From Actinoallomurus iriomotensis (GTDB lineage: Bacteria; Actinomycetota; Actinomycetes; Streptosporangiales; Streptosporangiaceae), in assembly GCF_030269445.1 (NCBI RefSeq), contig NZ_BSTJ01000002.1, positions 372,001 to 436,000 on the forward strand: DNA of 64,000 bases, written 5' to 3'. The position numbers and the translations under genes were made by a program. The notes below the pieces were generated by a model. That model was not told the DNA's origin. It ran no database searches and worked only from the letters and a program-made list of their open reading frames with translations. Positions 1 through 9,033 of the stretch are shown here, piece after piece. Each line of letters starts with the position of its first letter. The first letter of the stretch is position 1.

Positions 1-691
1 TGGCCCGCGCCGGCGCGGCGTACGGCGGCACCTCGTTGGGAGAGGGGCCGAGCAGGGCCGTCCAGGCGAAGACGTTCTCCCGCCGGCCCCAGGACGGAAC
101 CTCCATGAAGCTGGACGGCGTCTCGTTGCGGTCGTCGAGCATCGGGTAGCACAGCAGCTGGAACACCAGGTTCGGGCCGCCACGGTCACGCGCCAGCAGC
201 GCGGCCGCGGCCGCCAGGCCTCCTCCCGCGCTCGCGCCGCCGACGGCGATCGCGCCGATTCCGAGCTCGTCCGAATGGTCGGCCGTCCACACCAACCCCG
301 CGTAGCAGTCCTCCACCCCCGCCGGGTACGGGTGCTCCGGCGCCAGCCGGTAGTCGACCGACACCACCACGCAGCCCACGGCGAGCGCGTACTCGACGAG
401 CCGGGCGTCGTCCGCCTCGACGTTCCCCATGATCATGCCTCCGCCGTGAATCCAGTACAGGCACGGAAGCGTCCCCGGCGGGCCGACCGGGCGGTAGATC
501 CGAAGTTGGACCGGGATGTGGCGCTCGGTGATGGTGATCCGCTCGTCGGACGCCTCGGGAACCACGAGGGCCGCGCGCTCCTTCCGGAACGCCGGCAGGT
601 CCTCGTACCGGACCTCGGACGCGTCGAACGGGCGGACCGGTGCCGCGGCCAGGCCCGCGGCCAACTCGGGGTCCAGATACATCTCGGGCAT
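1..691 (-). CDS. HSL-family alpha/beta hydrolase (esterase), C-terminus cut by window edge
   Basis: The first 230 residues are present; the remainder lies beyond the window start. The visible part has the hormone-sensitive-lipase oxyanion motif HGGG (in YWIHGGGMIMGN, around residue 85) and the nucleophile elbow GASAGG around residue 150, so it is a serine esterase acting on small acyl esters. The catalytic Asp and His would be in the missing part. The ATG at 691 is preceded by AAGGAGG. No signal peptide is seen, so it is probably cytoplasmic. It is divergent from the LacI gene, and a LacI-like operator lies about 83 bp upstream, so it probably belongs to the same sugar regulon and may deacylate an imported sugar. 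The substrate is inference. Confidence 0.88.
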   Translation of the reverse strand, partial: MPEMYLDPELAAGLAAAPVRPFDASEVRYEDLPAFRKERAALVVPEASDERITITERHIPVQLRIYRPVGPPGTLPCLYWIHGGGMIMGNVEADDARLVEYALAVGCVVVSVDYRLAPEHPYPAGVEDCYAGLVWTADHSDELGIGAIAVGGASAGGGLAAAAALLARDRGGPNLVFQLLCYPMLDDRNETPSSFMEVPSWGRRENVFAWTALLGPSPNEVPPYAAPARA

Positions 692-773
692 CGCCGGCCT
701 CCTTGCTCGAAGCGCGAGTTTCCCGGAGAGTCTCGACTCTCGGCGATCGGATGGTCAATGGCACAGCCGATCG

Positions 774-787
774 CTAATTCGTATTAG
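774..787. promoter_or_regulatory. Putative LacI-family operator O1
   Basis: CTAATTCGTATTAG is a 14-bp imperfect inverted repeat (two symmetric mismatch positions) with the central CG typical of LacI-family operators. It lies in the esterase/lacI intergenic region, on the esterase side, and matches the second site at 840-853 at 12 of 14 positions. Confidence 0.6.
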
Positions 788-839
788 CACCCTTGACGCA
801 GCCCGTACCCATCCTCCAAGATCCGTTCATTAGGCCAGG

Positions 840-853
840 TTAATACGTATTAG
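840..853. promoter_or_regulatory. Putative LacI-family operator O2
   Basis: TTAATACGTATTAG contains a perfect 12-bp palindrome (841-852). It lies just before the lacI ribosome binding site (aggagg, 855-860), so binding there would repress lacI itself. Its centre is 66 bp from that of O1, about six helical turns, compatible with looping. Confidence 0.62.
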
Positions 854-867
854 CAGGAGGGGGCCGG

Positions 868-1887
868 ATGTCGGACGCGGCGTCGAGACGGATCACCCAG
901 CGTGACATCGCAAGACTCGCGGGGGTCAGCCAGACGACCGTCTCTCTGGTGCTCAACAACCGGCCCGGCGACGAGACACGGATTCCCCGGGAGACGAGGG
1001 ACCGGGTGCTCTCGGTGATCCGGGAGACCGGATACGTGGCCGATCCCGTCGCGCGACGCCTGGCGGACCGACACAACCGGATCCTCGGCGTCTTCACGTA
1101 CGAACCGGTCTTCCCCAGCGCCACGGCCGACTTCTACCATCCGTTCCTGGTCGGCATCGAGGAATGCGCCGAAAGGCTGGGCTGCGACCTGCTGCTGCTG
1201 ACCAGCGTGCCGGTCATCGACGGGCGGCGCCGCATCTACCACGAGGCCAACCGCCTTCGTCTCGCCGACGGCTGCGTCCTGCTCGGCCGCTCTCTCGACC
1301 GCGACGAGCTCGCCCGCCTGGTCTCGGAGAACTTCCCGTTCGTCTCGGTCGGGCGGCGCGACGACGCGGGCGGCCCCGTGCCGTACGTCGGGACCGCCTA
1401 CGGTCCGGCCGTCCGCGCGCTCGTCGAGCGGGCCAGGGCGCTCGGGCACACCCGCCTCGCCTACCTCGGCCATGGCGAAGGAGCCGAGTCCCTGGCGGAC
1501 CGGATGGTCGGCTTCCGCGAAGGTGCGGGTGACCTGCCGGTACGACACGTACGCCCGACCGCCGGCGGCCCGGCCGAGTGGCTCGACGCGCTGGAGGGGG
1601 TCACGGTCGTCTTCGCCGAGGAGTACGCGGACGCGGTGGCGCTCGTCGACGAGGCCTTCGGGCGCGGTCTCTCCGTACCGGCCGACCTGTCGATCGTGAC
1701 CCTGGGCGATCCGACGCGCCCGGCGCGCACCGACATCGACTTCACCGGCTTCCGCATCCCCCGCCGGGAGATGGGCCGGCAGGCCATCCAGGTTCTGACC
1801 CGGCTGCTGGAGGGCGGCCCTCTCGTGCAGCGACTGCTGCCCTGCGAACTGGTCGTGGGCTCGACACTCAGCGGCCCCGCGGCGTGA
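868..1887 (+). CDS. LacI-family transcriptional regulator
   Basis: This 339-residue protein has the normal LacI layout. An N-terminal helix-turn-helix (TQRDIARLAGVSQTTVSLVL, residues 11-30) and hinge helix (DPVARRLAD) precede a periplasmic-binding-protein-like effector domain (about 70-335). The ATG follows a strong aggagg. The stop is 8 bp before the FAD oxidoreductase start, so the regulator heads the sugar operon it probably controls. Two matching palindromes upstream suggest autoregulation plus control of the divergent esterase. The effector is unknown; a sugar or oligosaccharide brought in by the downstream transporter is the likely choice. Confidence 0.93.
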   Translation: MSDAASRRITQRDIARLAGVSQTTVSLVLNNRPGDETRIPRETRDRVLSVIRETGYVADPVARRLADRHNRILGVFTYEPVFPSATADFYHPFLVGIEECAERLGCDLLLLTSVPVIDGRRRIYHEANRLRLADGCVLLGRSLDRDELARLVSENFPFVSVGRRDDAGGPVPYVGTAYGPAVRALVERARALGHTRLAYLGHGEGAESLADRMVGFREGAGDLPVRHVRPTAGGPAEWLDALEGVTVVFAEEYADAVALVDEAFGRGLSVPADLSIVTLGDPTRPARTDIDFTGFRIPRREMGRQAIQVLTRLLEGGPLVQRLLPCELVVGSTLSGPAA

Positions 1888-1895
1888 AAGGAGCC

Positions 1896-3503
1896 ATGTT
1901 GACGGAGATGGAGACCGACGTGCTGGTCGTCGGGGGAGGGCTCGGCGGAGTCGCGGCGGCGCTCGCCGCGCTGCGCGCGGGGCGCCGTGTCGTCCTCACC
2001 GAGGAGTACGACTGGCTGGGCGGTCAGCTCACCAGCCAGGCGGTGCCGCCGGATGAGCACACCTGGGTGGAACACTTCGGCGTCACCGCCGGCTACCGGG
2101 AGCTGCGGAACGGAATCCGCGCGTTCTACCGGAGGCACTTCCCGCTCACCGAACGGGCACGTGCATGGCGAGAGCTCAATCCAGGGGCCGGCTGGGTCAG
2201 CCCGCTCTGCCACGAGCCGCGCGTCGCCGTGGCCGTGCTGGAGGCGATGCTCGCACCGTACCGGGGCGGCGGCAGGCTTGTCGTGCTGCAGCCGTACCGG
2301 CCGGTCGCGGCGGACACGGACGGGGACCGGGTGACGGCGGTACAGGTCGCCCATCGGTACGGCGGCGACGAGATCACGATCTCCGCGCCGTACGTCCTGG
2401 ACGCCACCGAGACCGGGGAGCTGCTGCCGCTGACGGGCACCGAGTACGTGACCGGATTCGAGGCGGAGTCCGACACCGGCGAACCCGGCGCTCCCGCCGA
2501 GGCGCAGCCGCACAACATGCAGGCGGTCTCCGTATGCTTCGCGATCGACCACGTGCCCGGGGACCACACCATCGACCGGCCTCCGAACTACGCGTTCTGG
2601 CGCGACTACGCCCCGCCGTTCTGGGGCGGCAACCTGCTCGGCTGGCGTTCACCCCACCCTCGCACGCTGGAGATCACCGAGCGGAGCTTCACCCCCAACC
2701 CGGACGACGATCCCCTGGCCGTCCGGGCCGACCAGCGGCGCAACCCCGGGGACGGCAACCTGTGGACCTTCCGCAGAATCGCCGCTCGCCGGCTGTTCAC
2801 CGAGGGGGCGTACGAAAGCGACATCACGCTGGTCAACTGGCCGATGATCGACTACTTCCTCGGCCCGGTCTTCGACACCGACGACGCGGACCGGCATCTC
2901 CGGGGAGTCAGGGAACTGTCCCGGTGCGTGCTCTACTGGCTGCAGACCGAGGCACCGCGTCCGGACGGCGGCACCGGCTTCCCCGGCCTGCGGTTGCGCG
3001 GTGACGTCACGGGGTCACCCGACGGGCTGGCGCAGGCACCGTACATCAGGGAGAGCCGCCGGATCCGGGCCGAACGCACCATCGTCGAGCAGGATCTGTC
3101 GATCGCCGTGCGCGGCGACAAGGGCGCCGTACGCTACCCCGACTCGGTCGGCATCGGGATGTACCGCATCGACCTGCATCCCTCGACCGGCGGCGACAAC
3201 TACTTCGACGTGGCGAACAGCCCGTTCGAGATCCCTCTCGGCGCGCTCCTCCCCCAGCGTGTCGACAACCTGCTCGCCGCCGGCAAGAACATCGGCACGA
3301 CGCACATCACCAACGGCTGCTATCGCCTGCACCCCGTCGAATGGAACATCGGCGAGGCCGCCGGCGCGCTGGCCGCCTTCTGCCTGGATCTCGGGACCAC
3401 CCCCAGGGCGGTCCGTGAGGATCCCGGGCTGCTCACCGACTTCCAGGCCCGCCTCGAGGACCAAGGAGTCGAACTCCACTGGCCGGACATCGTCGGCTAC
3501 TAA
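1896..3503 (+). CDS. FAD-dependent oxidoreductase (FAD_oxidored family)
   Basis: A 535-residue flavoprotein with an N-terminal dinucleotide-binding motif (VLVVGGGLGGVAAALAA, residues about 9-25) followed by the WLGGQLTSQ segment seen in FAD_oxidored proteins. A second FAD-contacting stretch near the C-terminus (NLLAAGKNIGTTHI, then EWNIGEAAGALAAFC) closes the cofactor site. The ATG at 1896 has AAAGGAG just upstream. It lies between lacI and the sugar-binding lipoprotein, 10 bp from the latter, so it is an operon member. Members of this family occur in polysaccharide and sugar-acid loci, usually without a known reaction. Oxidation of a sugar or its derivative is inference. Confidence 0.85.
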   Translation: MLTEMETDVLVVGGGLGGVAAALAALRAGRRVVLTEEYDWLGGQLTSQAVPPDEHTWVEHFGVTAGYRELRNGIRAFYRRHFPLTERARAWRELNPGAGWVSPLCHEPRVAVAVLEAMLAPYRGGGRLVVLQPYRPVAADTDGDRVTAVQVAHRYGGDEITISAPYVLDATETGELLPLTGTEYVTGFEAESDTGEPGAPAEAQPHNMQAVSVCFAIDHVPGDHTIDRPPNYAFWRDYAPPFWGGNLLGWRSPHPRTLEITERSFTPNPDDDPLAVRADQRRNPGDGNLWTFRRIAARRLFTEGAYESDITLVNWPMIDYFLGPVFDTDDADRHLRGVRELSRCVLYWLQTEAPRPDGGTGFPGLRLRGDVTGSPDGLAQAPYIRESRRIRAERTIVEQDLSIAVRGDKGAVRYPDSVGIGMYRIDLHPSTGGDNYFDVANSPFEIPLGALLPQRVDNLLAAGKNIGTTHITNGCYRLHPVEWNIGEAAGALAAFCLDLGTTPRAVREDPGLLTDFQARLEDQGVELHWPDIVGY

Positions 3504-3513
3504 GGAGCCCCCA

Positions 3514-4773
3514 ATGAAGATCACCAGGTTGCTGAGCCTCGGGCTCGCGATCCTGCTCGGCCTGGCCGCCTGTGGGGGCGGCGGGTCGGGCAAGGACAAG
3601 GGCGAAGTCTCGCTGCGCATGACCATCTGGACCAACAACGCCGACCATCTCAAGCTGTTCAACGGGATCGCCGACGAGTACCGCCGGACGCACCCGAACG
3701 TCGCCTCCATCAGGTTCGACCCGTTGCCGGTGGAGACCTACAGCACCGCGCTGACCACGCAGATCGCCGGTGGAAACCCGCCGGACCTCGCCTGGATCCT
3801 GGAGAACACGGCGCCCGACTTCGTCGCCTCTCACGCGCTGCTCCCGCTCGATGACAAGCTGAAGAAGTACCCCGGCTACCAGTACGGCGACCTGGCCGCC
3901 GGCCCGACCCGGCTGTGGCGCCAGGACGGATCGCTCTACGCCTACCCGTTCTCCACCTCGCCGTTCGGCGTCTTCGTCAACACCGACCTGCTCAAGAAGG
4001 CCGGCCAGAAGCCCCCCGCCGCCGGCTGGACCTGGGACCAGGCGATCGCGTCCGCGTCCGCGGTGCACCAGCGGACCGGAAAGGCGGGCCTGGTGGTCCG
4101 CGACTTCGACTACAAGGCGTGGGACAACCTGGCCACCGTATGGGGCGGGTGGGGCGCCGAGGCGTGGAGCGAGGACGGTAAGACCTGCGGCTTCACCAAG
4201 CCCCAGATGGTCCAGGCGATGACCTTCCTGCACAAGGCGATCTTCGACCAGAAGGCGATGCCCGGCCCCGGCACGTCACCGGACTTCTTCGCCGGCGACG
4301 CCGCCATGACCATCACCCAGATCAGCCGGGCCGCCCTGCTCAAGGGCGCGAAGTTCCACTGGGATCTGGTGCCGCTTCCGGCCGGGCCGAACGGCGCGTA
4401 CAACGTCATCGGCCAGGGCGGGCTCGGGGTGCTGAAGAATGGCAAGCATGCGGACGCGGCGGCGGACTTCCTGGCCTTCTTCACCGACCCGGCCAACTCC
4501 GCCAAGCTCGCGCAGTACTTCCCGCCGCCGCGCACATCGCTGCTGACGGCCGACGCCCTGGCCAAGAGCAACCCGCTGCTCAAGCCCGACCAACTGCAGA
4601 AGGTCGTCCTCGACGGCATCGCGAACGGCCGGGTCAAGCCCAACCACACCGGCGAGGCCGAAATCGCCCAGACGGTGCGCGCCGCGCTCGACCCGCTCTG
4701 GCGGCCGGGGGCCGACGTCCCGAAGGTGATGGCCTCGGTGTGCGGCTCCGTCCAACCGCTGCTGGCCAAGTGA
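3514..4773 (+). CDS. ABC transporter extracellular sugar-binding lipoprotein
   Basis: This 419-residue protein starts with a lipoprotein signal: basic MKITR, a hydrophobic stretch, then lipobox LAAC with Cys around residue 20 and a Gly/Ser linker. The mature part is a family-1 extracellular solute-binding protein (SBP_bac_1), with the typical LRMTIWTNNADHLKLFNGI opening and GNPPDLAWILE. It would sit on the outer face of the membrane and deliver a sugar to the two permeases that follow. It ends TGATG, overlapping the first permease start, which points to translational coupling. Specificity cannot be read from sequence. Confidence 0.93.
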   Translation: MKITRLLSLGLAILLGLAACGGGGSGKDKGEVSLRMTIWTNNADHLKLFNGIADEYRRTHPNVASIRFDPLPVETYSTALTTQIAGGNPPDLAWILENTAPDFVASHALLPLDDKLKKYPGYQYGDLAAGPTRLWRQDGSLYAYPFSTSPFGVFVNTDLLKKAGQKPPAAGWTWDQAIASASAVHQRTGKAGLVVRDFDYKAWDNLATVWGGWGAEAWSEDGKTCGFTKPQMVQAMTFLHKAIFDQKAMPGPGTSPDFFAGDAAMTITQISRAALLKGAKFHWDLVPLPAGPNGAYNVIGQGGLGVLKNGKHADAAADFLAFFTDPANSAKLAQYFPPPRTSLLTADALAKSNPLLKPDQLQKVVLDGIANGRVKPNHTGEAEIAQTVRAALDPLWRPGADVPKVMASVCGSVQPLLAK

Positions 4774-5723
4774 TGACGGTTCGGACTCCCGCTCGTACGG
4801 CCGTCACCGGCCGTACGAGCGCCCCCCGAAAAGCCGGGCGGTTCTGGACCGCCCGGCGCCGCGACCACCTCGTCGGCTACCTGTTCGTCGCGCCACAGCT
4901 CATCGGCAGCGTGATCTTCGTCCTGGTACCCCTCGGCATGGTGGTCTGGTACAGCCTGAACGAGTGGAACGTGCTGGCGGGCACGTTCGACTTCGTCGGC
5001 GCGGACAACTACCGGCGGCTGGCCGAGGACCCCAAGCTGCCCTCCGTACTCACGGCGTCGGCCCTGTTCTCGGCCGGGCTGGTCGCGGTCAACCTGACCC
5101 TGGCCCTGCTCCTGGCGGTCCTGCTCAACCAGAGGCTGCGCGGCACCGCGGTCTTCCGCACCCTGTTCTTCTCCCCGGTGGTCGTCTCGCTGGTGGCGTG
5201 GACGATCGTGTGGGGTTTCCTCCTGCAGAAGAACGGCGGGATCAACGGTCTGCTGTCCGTGGTCGGCGTGACCGGTCCCAACTGGCTGCGCACGGGCGGC
5301 GGGGCCATGTTCTCCGTGATCATGGTGCAGGTCTTCAAGAACGTGGGCCTGAACATGGTGCTGTTCCTCGCCGCTCTCCAGGACGTGCCGGCGTCGGTGT
5401 ACGAAGCGGCGCGGATCGACGGGGCGGGGGCCTGGCGGCGGTTCCGCTCCATCACCGTGCCGCTGATCAGCCCGACACTGCTGCTCACCTCGATCATCAC
5501 CGTGGTCGGCTCGCTGCAGGTCTTCGCCCAGATCGCGGTCCTCACGCAGGGCGGACCGGGCACGTCGACCACGGTGCTCGTCTACTACCTGTACCAGCAG
5601 GCCTTCCAGTTCCACCAGTTCGGCTACGGGTCGGCCCTCGCGGTGCTGCTGTTCGCGATCGTCCTGGTGCTCACGCTGCTCCAGTGGCGCCTCCGGAGGA
5701 GGTGGGTCTTCCATGAGGCGTAA
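4773..5723 (+). CDS. Sugar ABC transporter permease (MalF type)
   Basis: A 316-residue membrane protein with about six hydrophobic segments. The cytoplasmic EAA loop reads EAARIDGAGAWRRFRSITVP (around residues 210-229) and would dock the ATPase. Its arginine- and proline-rich first 30 residues are cytoplasmic. The start ATG overlaps the stop of the binding-protein gene and its end overlaps the second permease by 11 bp, so the three are one translational unit. No nucleotide-binding subunit is encoded in the operon, which is usual in actinomycetes where a shared MsiK-type ATPase serves many importers. Confidence 0.93.
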   Translation: MTVRTPARTAVTGRTSAPRKAGRFWTARRRDHLVGYLFVAPQLIGSVIFVLVPLGMVVWYSLNEWNVLAGTFDFVGADNYRRLAEDPKLPSVLTASALFSAGLVAVNLTLALLLAVLLNQRLRGTAVFRTLFFSPVVVSLVAWTIVWGFLLQKNGGINGLLSVVGVTGPNWLRTGGGAMFSVIMVQVFKNVGLNMVLFLAALQDVPASVYEAARIDGAGAWRRFRSITVPLISPTLLLTSIITVVGSLQVFAQIAVLTQGGPGTSTTVLVYYLYQQAFQFHQFGYGSALAVLLFAIVLVLTLLQWRLRRRWVFHEA

Positions 5724-6534
5724 GACCGTGCTGTACGGGCTGCTCTGCGTGCTGTGCGTCCCGTTCGTCTTCCCGACCTGGTGGATGGTCACCTCGTCGC
5801 TCAAACCGGTCGGCCAGATCTTCGCCTCGCCGCCGTCGCTGTTCCCCTCCGGCATCGACGCCGGGGCCTACCGCCAGGTCTTCACCCTCCAGCCGTTCGC
5901 ACGGCAGTACGTCAACAGTCTCTACATCGCCGCCGTCGTCACCATCGGCACGATGGCGGTCTCCTCACTCGCCGGGTACGCGTTCGCGCGCATCCGGTTC
6001 CGCGGCGCGAACGCCCTGTTCTTCGTGATCCTGGTCGGCCTGCTGATCCCCAGCGAGGTCACCATCGTGCCGCTGTTCCAGATGTTCCACCGGTGGGGCC
6101 TGATCAACACGCACTGGCCGCTGATCCTGGTGCCCATCTTCGGTGCGCCGAGCGTGCTCGCCACCTTCATCATGCGCCAGTTCTTCCTGGTCCTGCCGAA
6201 GGAACTGGAGGAGGCGGCTCAGGTCGACGGGCTGGGCCGGCTGGCCACCTTCTGGCGGATCGCGCTGCCCCTGGCGCGCCCCGCGCTCGGCGCGGTCGCC
6301 ATCTTCACCTTCCTGCAGAGCTGGAATCTCTACCTCGAACCGATCGTCTACCTCTCCTCACCGGAGAGGTTCACCCTGCCCCAGGCGCTCACCCAGTACG
6401 TCGACGCGTACGGCGGGCCGATGTGGAACGTGCAGTTGGCCGCGGCCTCGCTCACGGCCGTTCCAGTGATCATCGTCTTCGTGATCGCGCAGCGGCAGTT
6501 CATCGAAGGACTCGCGCACACGGGCCTCAAGTAA
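5713..6534 (+). CDS. Sugar ABC transporter permease (MalG type)
   Basis: A 273-residue partner permease with about six membrane helices and an EAA loop EEAAQVDGLGRLATFWRIAL (around residues 172-191). Its length and short N-terminus are typical of the MalG branch. The ATG lies inside the end of the preceding permease gene, with GGAGGTGGGTCTTCC as ribosome binding region. It would form the heterodimeric channel with the upstream permease. It is followed after 45 bp by a Tat-exported enzyme likely to prepare the substrate. Confidence 0.93.
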   Translation: MRRKTVLYGLLCVLCVPFVFPTWWMVTSSLKPVGQIFASPPSLFPSGIDAGAYRQVFTLQPFARQYVNSLYIAAVVTIGTMAVSSLAGYAFARIRFRGANALFFVILVGLLIPSEVTIVPLFQMFHRWGLINTHWPLILVPIFGAPSVLATFIMRQFFLVLPKELEEAAQVDGLGRLATFWRIALPLARPALGAVAIFTFLQSWNLYLEPIVYLSSPERFTLPQALTQYVDAYGGPMWNVQLAAASLTAVPVIIVFVIAQRQFIEGLAHTGLK

Positions 6535-6579
6535 CCGACGAATCCCGGAAGTGTTCCGTCCCCAAGGAGTTGGTCTTCC

Positions 6580-8508
6580 GTGAAACCGCACTCTCCCCTG
6601 CCCTCGACACGCCCCCTGAGCCGCCGTGGCCTGCTCACAGCGGCCGGTGGAGCGGCCCTGCTCGTCGCCCTGCCGGTGAGCCGGGCGGGCGCCTCGGCGC
6701 CGGGCGCCCTGCCGGACCTGGCACCGTTGCCGCCGGGAGCGCCGGACCGCAAGGTGTTCGCCCCGGCCGAGCAGCGCTACGCGCCGTACCTGGTGACCCT
6801 CGCGCCGATGGTCGACGACATGGACGACGACGGCTTCTTCGCCGGCGGCTGGTGGCGGTCGCCCGCCGCGCCGTACAACGCTCGCGTCCAGGAGCACGTC
6901 TACACCCTGAGCTGGTTCTACGCGAACGCCCGGCGTTGGAACCCCTACGCCGGCGACTCCGCGCTGCTCGCCGCTCTGGACGCCGGCCTCGGCCACTACC
7001 TGAGCCTGCAGCACGACGACGGTTCGTGGCCGGAGTACTCCATCGGCGAGCACTCGATGCCGGCCACCGGCTTCGCCATGGGGTACCTGAGCAAGACTCT
7101 GGGCATCCTGCGGAAGGCCCGCGTCCTGCCCGAGCGTCAGGCTCAGATCCGGACGGCCCTGCGGTCCGCCATGACGTGGTTTCTGGATCCGGCCACCACC
7201 GCGATCTGGCAGACACCTCTGGCGTACGCCAACCAGGCCACCGCCGGGCTGGCCGGCGCGTCCCTCGCGCTGAACCTCGACCCCGACTCGTTCCTGCGGC
7301 AGCGTCTGACGGACGCCATCGCGCGACTCGCCCGCACGGGCCAGAGCCCCGCCGGGTTCTTCATCGAGCAGCGCGGCATGGACATGAACTACAACTTCGA
7401 GGTCATGCTGCCGGAGACGGCCGACGCCTATCACCAGACCGGAGACAAGACGTTCGTGTCGATGGCGCGCGCCTTCGCCGACTGGCTCGGCTACAACCTG
7501 GTTCGCGAGCCCGACGGTTCCGGTTACATCGCCAACATCGCCCCGTCCACGCGCACCAGCAGCCGTTACTACGACGACATCCGGTCCGACCCCGACCGGA
7601 CCGCGCTGAACTGGACGTTCGTCCGGGAGGTGCCCGAACTGGGCGCGTTCCTGACCACGCGGGAGGACCTCGCCGCCGCGCGTGCCGCCTGGGCGGCCGA
7701 CCCGGCACCGGTGCCCCCGCTGCAGAAGCAGGACACCTCACCGCGCATCCTCACCCACGCGATCTACGGCGAGAACTTCCCGACCAGGAAGGAGAAGAAG
7801 AAGGCCGTCGCGGACCTGCCGTACCTGAAGAAGACCCACTTCGTGGAGTTGCGCAGTGACCTGGGGCAGGACTTCCTGTACGTCCGGCGTCCCGGCCTCT
7901 ACGTCGGTGGCTACTTCGGCACCCGCGCGACGACCCACACGCGTACCGGCCTGACCTTCCTGTGGCATCCCGCCGCAGGCATGGTGGTGCACTCGCTCAA
8001 CGACAGTAACGAAACCTGCTGGGCCACGGTGCTGAGCAACGGCAACCCGGACGCCGCGGCGAACCAGCCGGCGGAGTACTTCGACGGCGAGCCGGGCGGA
8101 CCGGCCTGGACCGGGAAACGCTCGCACAGCGAGGGCACGTTCGGGATCCGTTACCACACGGCGAACTCCAGCGTCCGAACCGACGTGATCCTCACTCACG
8201 ACACCGTACGCCGCTCAGTGCAGGCCACGTCGGCCGCCACCGAACAGATCCCGCTGATCCTGCACCCCACCGACAAGGTGACCTTCACCGACGGCACCCG
8301 CGCGACGTACGGCGCCGACACCGGCGCGACCGCCACGGGCCTGGACCTACGCCGCGGAAACACCGTGATCGCCATCCGCTGGGGCACGGCCCGGCCCGCC
8401 ACTCTCCAGCACGGCGCGTCGACGTACTTCCGCGACGGCGAACGCCTCATCCACGTGCTGCGCATTCCTCATGGGGGCAGGCTGGACACCGTCATCAAGC
8501 TCGCCTGA
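6580..8508 (+). CDS. Tat-secreted (alpha/alpha)-toroid-like protein, putative polysaccharide-degrading enzyme
   Basis: A 642-residue exported protein starting at GTG with AAGGAG 10 bp upstream. The N-terminus has a twin-arginine signal (SRRGLLTAAGG) and a likely cleavage near ASA (about residue 42). Residues about 60-330 are helical and rich in aromatic motifs (LSWFYANARRW, QHDDGSWPEYSIGEHSM, MDMNYNFEVMLPETADAYH), as in alpha/alpha-toroid lyases and glycosidases. Residues about 370-640 look beta-rich, like the beta-sandwich of such enzymes. I cannot assign a CAZy family. Its place at the end of a LacI/ABC sugar operon suggests it cuts an extracellular glycan. No catalytic residues are claimed. 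Confidence 0.72.
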   Translation: MKPHSPLPSTRPLSRRGLLTAAGGAALLVALPVSRAGASAPGALPDLAPLPPGAPDRKVFAPAEQRYAPYLVTLAPMVDDMDDDGFFAGGWWRSPAAPYNARVQEHVYTLSWFYANARRWNPYAGDSALLAALDAGLGHYLSLQHDDGSWPEYSIGEHSMPATGFAMGYLSKTLGILRKARVLPERQAQIRTALRSAMTWFLDPATTAIWQTPLAYANQATAGLAGASLALNLDPDSFLRQRLTDAIARLARTGQSPAGFFIEQRGMDMNYNFEVMLPETADAYHQTGDKTFVSMARAFADWLGYNLVREPDGSGYIANIAPSTRTSSRYYDDIRSDPDRTALNWTFVREVPELGAFLTTREDLAAARAAWAADPAPVPPLQKQDTSPRILTHAIYGENFPTRKEKKKAVADLPYLKKTHFVELRSDLGQDFLYVRRPGLYVGGYFGTRATTHTRTGLTFLWHPAAGMVVHSLNDSNETCWATVLSNGNPDAAANQPAEYFDGEPGGPAWTGKRSHSEGTFGIRYHTANSSVRTDVILTHDTVRRSVQATSAATEQIPLILHPTDKVTFTDGTRATYGADTGATATGLDLRRGNTVIAIRWGTARPATLQHGASTYFRDGERLIHVLRIPHGGRLDTVIKLA

Positions 8509-8714
8509 AGCAGTCTCTTCCGACTTTCGGGTCGCTCCCTCTCCCGTAACCGCGACATCCGCACGCGGTCCGGCGATGTGGGGCGGGAGCCACCCGTTTC
8601 GAGGATCGGGGACCGGCGCCGAGCCGGTGTCATCGGCGGTCTCCATCGCCCGTTCTGGGCGTGCCCGGTGCGGCGGCGAGTCCCGGCCGCGCGCGGGAAC
8701 AGGTGGGCGAAGGT

Positions 8715-8751
8715 GCCCTCGACCGTGCCGCTGCGCGGCACGGTCGAGGGC
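8715..8751 (+). terminator. Strong stem-loop, probable terminator
   Basis: Positions 8715-8731 and 8735-8751 are perfectly complementary, giving a 17-bp GC-rich stem with a 3-nt loop. It is followed 8-17 bp later by ttcttt, a weak T-rich tract. It could end transcripts of the sugar operon some 200 bp upstream, though a structural remnant of a mobile element is also possible. Confidence 0.55.
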
Positions 8752-8801
8752 GGTCCGGAGCTTCTTTGACGTGTCGGCGATGGTGTCGGAACCCGCCGGC
8801 G

Positions 8802-9033
8802 GGTAGTCCGTGCGGCCTCGAAACGGCTGTCGCCGAAGTACACGCCGTCGTAGTTGGTCACGGCGGCGAACCCGTCAGCCTGCAGCTGATCGGTCGCGTA
8901 GCGGATCTCGTCGACGGCCCAGGCTCCACTGCTCGCCGGGCAACGCATCGACGATCGACTCGAACTCAGTCGGCGTAACGATCCGCAGCGGTTTCTTCGC
9001 CACCGGCGGACCCGTCACCCCACGGCGGACATC
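8802..9033 (-). pseudogene. Decayed gene in two frames; first part tyrosine-recombinase-like
   Basis: On the minus strand, residues encoded at 9033-8920 include KKPLRIVTPTEFESIVDALP, which resembles the stretch just before the catalytic domain of actinomycete phage or ICE integrases. From 8918 to 8802 a different frame continues with a coding-like peptide (AVDEIRYATDQLQADGFAAV, then YDGVYFGDSRFE) that I do not recognise. The two frames abut within a few bases, as expected for one frameshifted relic. No catalytic Arg-His-Arg-Tyr residues are present, so nothing functional remains. The integrase reading is from motif resemblance only. Confidence 0.35.

Noticed and set aside
4110-5855. 581-codon minus-strand frame
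   Set aside because: Antisense shadow of the binding protein and permease; Gln/Glu/Asp-rich composition typical of such shadows.
5754-7859. 701-codon plus-strand frame across the permease and secreted protein genes
   Set aside because: It overlaps two well-supported genes in another frame and has an Arg/Pro-rich composition.
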